This document shows positions 22,682 to 34,600 of a DNA stretch of 64,000 bases, one piece after another. The position numbers were made by a program, and so were the translations under genes. The DNA comes from Anolis sagrei. Its lineage: Eukaryota > Chordata > Lepidosauria > Squamata > Anolidae. The DNA lies in the NCBI RefSeq assembly GCF_037176765.1, contig NC_090022.1, positions 175,730,117 through 175,794,116 of the forward strand, given 5' to 3'. The notes under the pieces were generated by a model, which saw only the letters and a program-made list of their open reading frames with translations, was not told where the DNA came from and did not search any database. How positions within the stretch are numbered: the first letter of the stretch is position 1; each line of letters opens with the position of its first letter.

Positions 22682-25600
22682 TCAGTTGGCAAAGGTGCTC
22701 TTCACAGCTGCTATAATCTTCTTTGCGCTAATCCCAAAAAGATCCAGGAGCTCATCTGGTTTTCCACTCCGTGGCACTCCTGACACAGCCAGGCTCTGGA
22801 CTAAGATACTAGGTTCTCCAGAGACAGCTGATGCCACTGCATCACCAATACCTCCTAGAGAGATAGAGAGAACAGTTGATTTCAGTTAGGAACTTTCTAC
22901 ACAGCAAGCTTGGGTCAAGTTGATTAACTGCATCATAGATATGCATTGTCAAATTGACTCCAGTCACGTATTATAATTGCTAATGTATTTGTACAGTGTA
23001 CAGTTTTGCACAATCATAAGACAACAAAGCAGGCAGCCTGCCTTTCAAAACCATATTTTTGATAAATCTTCAAACTTCAGGAAAACTTGCCTCTTTCTTT
23101 CGGCTGTAGCCTAAAAGCAACATAGATTCACAAATGACACAAATGACTTTCCCAGCAGAAACACATCTAGCCATTATCAACTTAAGGTCAACCCTATGTG
23201 GCTTTAGGTTTGTAGGGATATAAATGTATGTGGAAAAGACAATGTTATTGACCCTTGAGTAGTAAACTAACTAATATCCATTCATTAGTCAAAGCAAACC
23301 TGCAGTTTATAGGCTAACATTGATGAATGGTTGTAATATATATCATATTTTTACTCTACATAAAAAGCAAAACATTTCTATAGTATGTTCTGCATTGTTA
23401 TGACTGTTGGGTGCTTGAAAGAGCAGGGCAACAAATTCCACAAATCTACTTGTAGCTACACCTGCTCAACTGCAAGCTGTGGAAACAAAATCCTTCTGGA
23501 CCACAAAGCAAAATATGACAAAATTTAGTGAGGCAAGATCTCTTCACAAGCATCTTGGCCCTATGGCCACAAAACCAAATCAGCTTCACCCAGTCCTGCC
23601 TGACACTACTCCACGGCTTACCTTCTTTATAATGATCCTCAACAGTAATGATCCGGCCTCCTGTAGCTCTGGCATTGGAAATTATGGTGTTAGCATCCAA
23701 GGGCTTGATAGTAAAGGGGTCAATTACCCGGATATGAATGCCTAAGAGAAAGAAAAACACCAATGAAGGATGCAACATGAAGCTGCAGGGGTAGGGCTCA
23801 GGGTTAAACCAATACCCGATGTCCAGTGATATTTGTAATCTGTAACATTCCTGCAGTCTCTTACCTTGTTTTGCCAGCTCATCAGCAGCTGCAAGGGCTT
23901 CATGGAGCGTAACACCTGCTCCAATAACTGTCACCTTATCAGCATCATTCTTACGTACAACCTATAAAAGATATACAAGGGAAACCGTATTTGCAGACAT
24001 ACCAACATGACAGAGGAACAACTATGGCTATTCCCTAATGTTAAGCAAAATGATATGCTAGAATTCAAGAAGGATAGTATTCAATATTAGACTAAATCCT
24101 GTCTTCAGATGAGCTGTAAATGTAAAACAACTGTTTTTTATTCATCTACTGGGTGAATTTATATGTTAAGTTCCAGGCCCTCATGTGGAATAAAAGACAT
24201 TATTACATGTATAAAAGGCATAAATTCAAGGTACTTCCCAGCTTTATTTAGTCCAATAACAAAGTGTTACAAATGTCTTATATTTTTGCTTCCTGGAATG
24301 ATTTTGTGCTGAAGGTCAGGGCAGCTTTTTAAAAAACAAGATATTTACTTAGGATTTATTGGGCTCACAGAAAATATTTCTTGTGCCATCCAAAACACTG
24401 TACAAATGCCCCAATTAGACCACATCCTGTTTCAGAATCTGCCTGAATACAACCTAACATTCTTCTCCAGAAGCTTGACACAAGATCCTGTGCGTTATCT
24501 CTACAGCTGGAAACAACAGAAACCAGACTCCAAGCTTAGCTGGAAAGATCCAATGGCTGCGGAATGCCTTTGGCCTCTCTTAGTAATTTCATGGTTATTT
24601 GTCCAAGTAATGTCAGTCCTCTGCCATCTAGTGACCAACATATATACATCGTTATTCAATAGTAGGTGTAGTGTTCTTTTTGGTGGGATCTGAATTTGCG
24701 GGCTTGGCAAACAAGACAGGCTTTTAGACTTTGCTGCAGAATATGATAATTACTGTACTGCTGGTCAGAAGAGTTTACTAAACTGGCCCTAATTACTATC
24801 TAGCATCTGCTAAATAAGACTTCGTTGGGACCATGTTCTAAGTAAGAGTGTGGTTAAAATAATATACATGAAAGCCAAACTTATACAATTGAAGTAAAAA
24901 TCTAGTGATGCCACACTTGTTCATGTACATTTAGGATAACTGTTGCTCAAAAAAAAAAAAGGCAAAACTTCTTCTACTCTCTGGGCTTAATCTGTTGCTG
25001 CTCAATGCCAAATTGGTTAATGGCAAAACAACCACCATCCGGGACTTGATCCTGGATGAGAATGCCAACCTAGTTTGTATTACGGAGACTTGGTTGGATT
25101 TTTTTTTGTCGTGTCAGGAGTGACTTGAGAAACTGCAAGTCGCTTCTGGTATGAGAGAATTGGCTGTCTGCAAGACGTTGCTCAGGGGATACTTGGATGT
25201 TTTTACCATCCTTGTGAGAGGCTTCTCTCATGTCCCTGCATGAGGAGCTGGAGTTGATATAGGGAGCTCATCCGCGTTCTCCCCAGATGTGAACCTGTGA
25301 CCTGTTGGGTTTCAGTTCTGCCAGGACAGGGGTTTAACCCACTGCGTCACCAGGAGCTCCTACTTGGTTGGATGAGGCTGGGGGAATAAATCTCTCCTGG
25401 CTCTGTCCTCCAGGGTTCTCCAGACAGCAGCAGGCTAGGCCCAGAGGGCAGGGAGGGGGGTAGCAATAGTCTATAGGGATTCCATCTCCCTGACCAGGTG
25501 CCCCATCCCACAATCATCCGGGTTCAAATGTGTCTATTAGCAGATGGGTTGCTGGGACATAATGGTGATTTCTGTTAGCGTACCGCCCACCTTGCTGCAC

Positions 25601-28600
25601 TACAGTCGCCTTACCTGAGCTGACCGGAGTGGTTTCGGCCTGGCGTTGGAATCCCAATGGCTTATTGTGCTTGGGGATTTCAACGTCTATGCTGAGTCTG
25701 CCCTGTCAGGAGTGGCTCAAGACCTCATGGTGGCCATGACAATGATGGGGCTGTCCCAAAAAGTATCTGGCCCAACCCATGCAGCTAGACATACGTTGGA
25801 CATTGTCTTTTCTATGGGATGGGAGGAAGATGATCTATCTACAGTACCATTGTCATGGACTAATCATCACCACACTGCTGCCCCTGACCTCTGCAGATTT
25901 GAGGACCAATTAAGAAAGTCCGCCCCAGGAGGCTTATGGAACCCGACAGCTTCCTGACGGATCTTGGGGATTGTCCTGCCACGGAGATAGGTGGTTCTTT
26001 TGAAGCCCTCTGGAATAGAGAAATGACTAGGGGAGTTGACACAATCACTTCCAGGCACCCCCTCTCATCTTGCAAAGCCAAACCAGCAACTTGGTATAAC
26101 GAGGAGCTGGAGGCAATGAAGCGAGAGAGACAGAGGCTGGGGCATTGCTGGTGTCAGACCCATAGCAAGTCTGACCGAGCACGATATAGAGCTTATTTAA
26201 GAGCATATTCCGTGGCAATGGAAGCAGCAGAAAAAATCTTATATAGGTGCTAACATTGCATCCACATTGCAATTTGTGTATTTGGCTTATCATGTTTTTG
26301 TTTTAATTTTTATATTATGTAATTTCTGTCCCACCCATGGGAGAAAAGCGGGATAAAAATAAATAAATAAATAAATAAATACCACGCTTTGAACCAAAGT
26401 ATTAGAAATTAGGGATCTATTCTTTATATGTTATGTCCTTCTAATTCCAAGCCCAGAGCAGACCTGGAGAACATATTATTTAATTCTAATGCTCAACTTT
26501 TTCTTGTGTAGGAGAGATTATAGCCCTTTACCTTGGCGTGGCCAATCTCAAACTTTTCTTCCGGAGGGTACAGGGTGGGAGTCTCTGGACGGCTGGTTCG
26601 AATGAAGCATATCCCCTGAGAAGCAACAAAACACAGTTCAGAGGACAAGCACAACACCAAACACAGCACTGAGATCCCATGGCAAGACACATCCTAGGGG
26701 CATAGGTGACATGGTAAATACGAAAGGCTCTGTAAGCACGGAAAGTATATGGACATTGGAGGTCACATGGAAGCAGTAATCACTTAAAACTTTTTTAGGA
26801 GAGTTACTAATCACAGAATGGCTCTCAAATATAAAAGCAAGAAACCAGAAAGAAAATTAAAACTGAAAACCTGCATAGGATTATCTCAGAAGCTGCTTTC
26901 AAATGTGAAATACCCTTACTTTTTGGGAGGTAGAGAAGTAGTTCTTTTATACACATACCTTGGTATTGGCAGCCAGGCAAACAGCATGTTCAGTGGAAAC
27001 GGCATCACTTGGGTAGAACACAGTGCAGCCTGGAATGGTTCTGAACATGGCTATGTCTTCCAAGGCCATCTGAGAAGGTCCATCCTCACCTAGTGAGGGA
27101 GACCAACACGGAAGAGAAAACCATATAACTCATCACCACAGGTCAAGGTGGGGAACAACCATGTATTGAAATATAACATGGATCATCAGATAAAATACAT
27201 AGCACATTTACCAGTTAAAACATTGGTTTAAAAAAATTGATGCATATTAAAACAGTCAACACACAATTTAAAATTCTTAATTTTAAAATCATCTGGATAA
27301 GCCCATCGGAAGAGACAGGTGTTTATTGCTGTGGCGCAGCTGGCTGAGTGTCAGCTGCATTAAGATCACTTTTGACCAAAAGGTCATGAATTCGAAGCCA
27401 GCCCGGGTCAGAGTGAGCTTCCGACCAATTGTGTAGCTTGTTGTCGACCTTTGCAACCCGAAAGACAGTTGCATCTGTCAAGTAGGAAAATTAGGTACCA
27501 CCTATGTGTGGGGAGGCTAATTTAACTAATTTACAAGGCCATAAAAAAAACTCCAGCAAAGCATGTGGGGTATGCGGAAGTGTCGCAGATGGACGATGAA
27601 AGTGACAGCTCCCCTGGCGGCCAGAAAAGTTAAATAGCCTCTGACTGTCTATATCTGTTGTGTGTCTTTGGCACTGAATGTTTGTCATATTTGTGTACAT
27701 TGTAATCCGCCCTGAGTCCCCTGCAGGATGAGAAGGGCGGAATATAAATACTGTAAATAAATAATAAATAAATACTGTATATTCAGCTGTTGAAGCTCTA
27801 CAGTCTGATGGCAAGCCACTCATATTTATTTATTTATGTATTTGCAATATTTCTATCCCACCTTTCTCAAGGCCAAAGGCAACTTAAGGCAGCTTACAAA
27901 TTGACAGCAATTTGATGCCATAACAATCCACAATATACCATTAAAACATTTAAAACAGCATTATAAAAGCAATACAATACAAAAACCCAGAGTTCTAGCC
28001 CAAACATTTGAACCATAAACCAGACTGATAACTGTGGCTCTGATTTGTTGTTATGTACTTGCAACTAGACTCGAATGTACAGCAATCCTCTCATAGGGTT
28101 TTCTTGGTAATATTGATTCAGAGAAGGGTTTTCCATTGATTATTATTTCCTATGACTAAGAAAATGAGACTTGCCTAAAGCTACCCAGCAGGCTTCTATG
28201 GGTAAATGAAGATTTAAACCTTAGTCTCTAATAGTCCAACATGGAAACCACTATATAATGCTGTCTTCTTTTACCGTTCAATATTAAAGTAAACATATCA
28301 CACAGGATTTATTTTCATGGTCCAAAGCCATGTCTCCAGAAACGTGTTTGGGCAATATACAGATTTACTCTACATTGCTGCTCAACTAATTTAGACCAGT
28401 GCTTCTCAGACTATCTGATGTAGAGGGCTTCCTATTATTGAGAGAGCTAGATCATTTGGGTACAGTTTTTTCTTTCTTTCTGGGAGCAGCATGGTTCATG
28501 GATCAGGACTTTGAGTACCACAATTCCAGAAGGTAAAAAAGATGAAAGAGACTGGAAGAGGAATAAAGCAAATACCTCAACACACATAAACCTGGGTGGG

Positions 28601-31600
28601 AGAACTGAGGGAAGGTCTCACTTAAAGACAGCAAAAATCATGTTGGGGGACTGAATACCTTGCTTTAAATATAATAATTAAAAAAATACAGGTGTTATAC
28701 ATTAAGCCATCACACTGGCAACAAAGATCAGCATAGTTAAAGCAATGGTATTCGCCATAGTCATCTACGGATGTGAGAGCTAGACCATAGGGAAGGCTAA
28801 GCGAAGGAAGATAGATGCTTTTGAACTGTGGTGCTGGAGGAAAGTTCTGAGAGTGCCTTGGACTGCGAGAAGACCCAACCAGTCCACACTTCAAGAAATA
28901 AAGCCCGACTGCTCATTGGAGGGAAGAACAGTAGAGGTCAAGATGAAGTTTTTTGGCCACATCATGAGAAGAAAGGAAAGCTTAGAGAAGACAATGATGC
29001 TGGGGAAAATGGAAGGAAAAAGGAAGAGGGGTCGACCAAGGGCAAGATGGATGGATGGTATCCTTGAAGTGACTGGCTTGACCTTGAAAGAGCTGGGGGG
29101 GGGGAGGGGGGTGACGACCAACAGGGAGCTCTGGCGTGGACTGGTCCATGAAGTCACAAAGAGTCGGAAACGACTGAACGAATGAACAACAACAAATGCA
29201 TTAAGCCATACATACCAATAGAAACTCCACAGTGTGATCCACAAAGGTTTATATTTGTTTGGGAGATGGCTCCCATCCTGATCTGGTCAAATGCCCGAGT
29301 AAAAAAAGCAGCAAAGGTGCTGGCAAATGCAATGGTACGGTTCCTAGCAGCACAGCCCAGGGCTACACTGACCTGCAGCACAAGAAAATGTATTCTTATT
29401 TAAAACAAGCTAACAAACAAATCACCCACTACAGACTGTATTCAAATTTTGAAACTCACCATATTCTGCTCAGCAATAAAGCACTCTATATAGCGTTCAG
29501 GATGAGCTTGCTTGAAGAGTTCAGAGAAAGTAGAGTTCTTAGTGTCACCATCCATGGCTACCACACGGGAGTTAGCTTTTCCTAACTTTGCCAGTGCTAA
29601 ACCATAGGCTTTCCGGGTGGCCACCTGGGGAGACAAAGGAAGCCAATTACACTGCATGACACATGTAATTTGCTACAGAGCAATGGGACACACCAGTTGG
29701 TGAGGACAGCATTTCTATTTACAAATTTGGTATTGGTTGTTATGCACAGTTTTTCCTAACTTGTATAAAACATACGTAATTTGAATATTATTCTGGATTT
29801 TAAACTGGAAAGAGCTGCCATCAGACTGGAATTATGAAGATGTGAAGAGAACCCTTGGGAACTGAATAATCATAATGAACCTGACAGCCATTTTTTAGCC
29901 ACCGGACACATTTGGGAGCCACATATTGCCAAAATAACAAAAACTAGAAATAGAGAATCTATTTCTGCAGATTGAACAATCAGTTTTCTTATGTTAAACC
30001 TATTTAAAAAGTGAATTGCTGCTCATGGAAGTTTCCAGGAAAAGCCATTCACACCATCTCATGACCATACAAAAAAAAGGCCTTCCAGCAACTCAAAAAA
30101 ATAATCATGAGAAGGAAGCATTGCAATATCAGAGCCAAACTTTGTCCACTCTAGATGAAAAAGATGTAGAGAAAGAGAGACCTAGGTCTGCAAGGCAAAA
30201 TACTCAAGTATTGATGGTCAACCTTCTTCATAACCAAAACTCCCAAAGCAATGCTTTTCACATGGAAGAAGCAAACACATAAACATATTTTTTGTTATTA
30301 AACATATATACAGTACATGCACACACATACACGATGACGTTGGGAATTGAGGAGCTCTTTCTGGTATACAAGTAATGAAAAAAATATCCAAAAAGGTGCA
30401 AGTCATTAATATGACAATAACATTTGAGGCTGAAGATGAGAATCTGGAGCAACTGACCTTTTCCCCAATTTTGAAGGCAGGAGGAGAGGGCATCTTGATA
30501 TCCTTATAGTTGACTTCTGGCACATCTTGAGCAGGTGGTTGGATAGACAAGACTTTATTAGTCTGGATTTGGCTCTGAATAGAGTTGAGGATAGATTCCA
30601 CTTTGTCCTTTGGCATGGGCTTTCCATGCCAGTTGTCAGCATCTTCCACACCTGAGACAAAGAAAATTTAGCAGGTACTATCATGTAATGCCAATGCAAG
30701 CCCTCTTCTATCACCACCCTTATGACCAGGGATCCAAATTTACCTGAAATTCCTCGTCCTTTGAAAGTTTTGGCCACAATAGCTGTAGGCTTCCCTTTCT
30801 GTTGACTTGCTTGCCACAGGGCCCGGCAGAGTTCTTCAACATTATGACCATCCACAACATAGGTATTCCATCTAGAAGAAAAGAGAATGATTGGCACTAG
30901 AAGCAGGCTCCTTGCCTGAACAAGAGGAAAAGCCATTGGAAGCACTTACCCAAAGGCTTCACAGCGCTTGCGGTACATATCGGTGTCATGCTTTAACGGT
31001 GCTGCTTCACTCTGCCCTAGCCGGTTGACATCAAAGATGGCCACCAGATTGTCCAGTTTGTAATGAAATCCAAACTGAAGGGCTTCCCACACAGATCCCT
31101 CTGAGGATTCACCATCACCCATCAAGCAATACACTCGATAACTGAGAAAGAGTATACCACATCAGAATCCAATAAAGCAAAGGGAAAAAAGATAGGTACC
31201 TTTAACAACTCATATTGTTTTTTCTTAACACTGCTGAACTTCATGTGAAAGTCAACACAAGAAGTGGGTAGCACCCCCACACCAATATTTAAATTAAAAA
31301 ATGAAAACAAAAAAACACACAAAAAGAATTTTATAAATTTAACCTTTTTTTTCTTCCATTTTATATCCAGCTAGCTGTACCCTGCCACGCGTTGCTGTGG
31401 CCTATAGTAAATCTTTTCATAGTAGAAGTAGATATCTGGTCTATTATGAAAGAGAGGTACCTTCTCTCTTTCCTTCATTCCCTCCCCCTTTCTTCCTTTG
31501 CCTCCTTTCTTCCCTCCATGTTTCCTTCCTTCTTTCACTTTTTATTTGCTGTGGCCAACCTTCCCTCTTTCTCTCCTTCTTTCCCTCCTTCCTTCCCATC

Positions 31601-34600
31601 TTTCCTTCTCCTCTTCCTTCTCCATCTCTTTCCTTCCTTCCCTTTTTCTTTCTCTTCTGCTGTCTCTCTTTCCTTCCCTCCCTCTTTCTCTACATCTTCC
31701 CCCTTCCTTCACTCCCTTTCCTTCCTTCATTCCCTTTTTTCTTTCCTTCTCTACTTCCTTCCTTCTTTCCCCCTTTTCTTTCCCTCCCTCTTTCTCTTAT
31801 TTCATCCTTCTCTACCTCTTTCCTTCCTTCCCCCTTTTTCTTTCTCTTCTGCTGTCTCTCTTATTTTTCCTTCCATCTTTCCTTTTCTTCTTCCTTCTTT
31901 CTCTTACTTTCCTTTCTTCCCCCTTTTTCTTTACCTCCCTTTCTCTTTCTTCCTTCTTTCCTTCCTTCCCGTCTTTCCTTCTCTATCTCTTTCCTTCCTC
32001 CCCCCTTTTTCTTTCTCTTCTGCTGTCTCTTTTTTTCCTTCCTTCTCTCTTTCGGTTCTTTCCTTCAGATTTATATATATAGATGATTGTTTACTTCTGC
32101 TTGTTTCAACATTTACAAGTGAATATCACAAAATTTTATGTTTCCAAACCTGCACAAAAAGTCTTTCCCATTCCCACAGATTGATAAAATGGTTTCTATT
32201 CTTCCAAGAATGTGTCCAGTGACTTATTCTGTTAATTTGTCAATTTCTACTAATTCCCACATATTCACTATGTAAGCCAACATGCTCTCACAGCTTCTCA
32301 AAATTGTCCACTCTTTGCAGATTTGTTAGTAGGTTTGATAAAGCTCACCTGGCTTTATCAAAGTATTTGCCTGCATAGGCCATTCCACAGGCAGCTCCCA
32401 GGCCCTGTCCTAGTGAACCAGTGGCCACATCCACAAAAGGCAGCCTCTGTTAAGGGAAGGAACACCATCATATGTTAGCCATTTCAGACAGATTACACTC
32501 AAAGAAACCTGTTGTTTTTCTTGCACAGATGAGGATACAATTCACATCTCTATACAAATACTCAGGGAATATTTAAGCATTCCACTTCAGCAACATACAC
32601 ATGAACCTACTTAAGTAACCGAACTAGTATTCAAGACCTATTGCTGCAATATCTAGTTGACTATGTTTCTTCATTGTAATGCATTAGAAAAATAGGAGTG
32701 CTCATAATGAACAAGCAATATCAAGACTATCATGACATTTAAGTTCTACTTTTCTGATATCTCCTGATCTTCAAACTAACTTAGTCATGAATAATATCCT
32801 CAAACAACAATTAAAATATACAAAACCAGTTAATAATATTAGTAAGATGTATTAGAAACTGCAGCCAAAAATATTAAATCAATTCATGTAAGCAACTTTC
32901 TTCCTATGTGCATTTCATCCAGCATCATTCCAAGACAGCAATATAACACAGCCCTGTAAATGACCAGCAGCATCATTTGTCAAAGACTTCACAGTTAGGA
33001 AGTGCTGCTCTAAGCTAAGCATTTACCGGGGTTGGGTGGCCTTCCAAATCACAGTCTATTTTCCGTAGTTTCAGGAGCTCTGGCTCTTTGATGTAACCAG
33101 CTTCAGCCCATGCAGCATAGAGCACAGGCGCAGCATGGCCCTGTCAGATAAAAACAAAGCAGGTATCAACATCATGGAGATTATAGCTCAGGCAATGAAG
33201 CCCTTCCCAAGGCACCCTTGGCATCCTCTCAACTACCCTTTTCCTGGCAAAATGGAGGAATCTGTCTCTGCAAAGAACCATCCTGGCCACAATAAGCCCA
33301 GAAACAGACCAACTGGCCATTATGTTAATCTCATGCCAACACATGAGATTAACATAGGTCCACAATGCTTCTAGAGACCATGTTTAGGTATTACAAGGGA
33401 TGCATCTGTCTTTTGAATAAAATAAATCTACTTATTAAGGAATTATTAAACCCTTCTGACTATGGGTGTGCTTCCTTTGTATTTCCCCTATAACCCTCTC
33501 ATGACCAAAGTCTACCCTTTAGAAGAGTTATTTTACTTATATATCTTTTATGTAGCAATTCACTAACATTCACCAGTTTTATAGTGTCTTGATGTATTGT
33601 TTATTGCTTGTTAATATTGTCTTAACTGTTTTTAAATTTGCTTTAGGTGTTGTATTGTTGTGTTGTGTTTTGAGGCCTTGGCCTATGTAAGCCGCATCGA
33701 GTCCTTCGGGAGATGCTAGCGGGGTACAAATAAAGTTAATAATAATAATAATAACATTCTTGTCTTGGGGAAAGGGGTCCACGGGACAGTTCCATCTTGT
33801 CTCCTGCATATGTCATCAGTTGAGGACCCCTTCCCCAAGCACCAACTGCTGCTCTGGGCCAGAGTGAAGAGAGGGGGGCCAGGAGACAGTTCCACCTTGA
33901 CTCCTGTGCTATACTAATACTATAAAATAATAAATTGTATATACATAATATATGTATAATATAATAAAGTAATACAATATAATACTAATAATATGATGTT
34001 ATAATTATATATTTTATATTACATGTAATATTACTAATAATATTACAATATAATGGTATAATTCAATATAGTAATATTTAATACTGATATTGTACTATGC
34101 TAATAATATATCATATGTATATATATCTTGTAAACCACTCTAAGTCCCCTTTGGGTGAGAAGGCCGGCATATAAATAAATAAATAACTCTCCTGGAAGTC
34201 TTGAGAAGTAGATATTCACCCTCTGTACAGACAGATCACCACTTAATACTGCTGAACACTTTGAATAACATTTAAAAATCAAAAGTAGAAATTGACATCT
34301 AACCACTTCTGGTTTTACTTCATTTGGGAGGAAATTTTCACAATTCAGTGTGAACTGAGGTCTCATTAAAGCTGCTCACCCCAGTCTATTTGGTTTATAG
34401 GGTAAATGTTTGAGGCCAAATACTATATGAAAACCAACCAAACTGCATTGGAGAATTTAAAGAGATTGAGAGATCCCCAAATATCTGTCTTGCCCCATCC
34501 TCAAGAATTGGAAACCTGTATGAGTAACGCACTGGGTGCTCTCTGGCCCAAAATGCAAAACCTGTTTCCAAGTTTTGTCCCTCCCTCATCCAGAAAAAAT

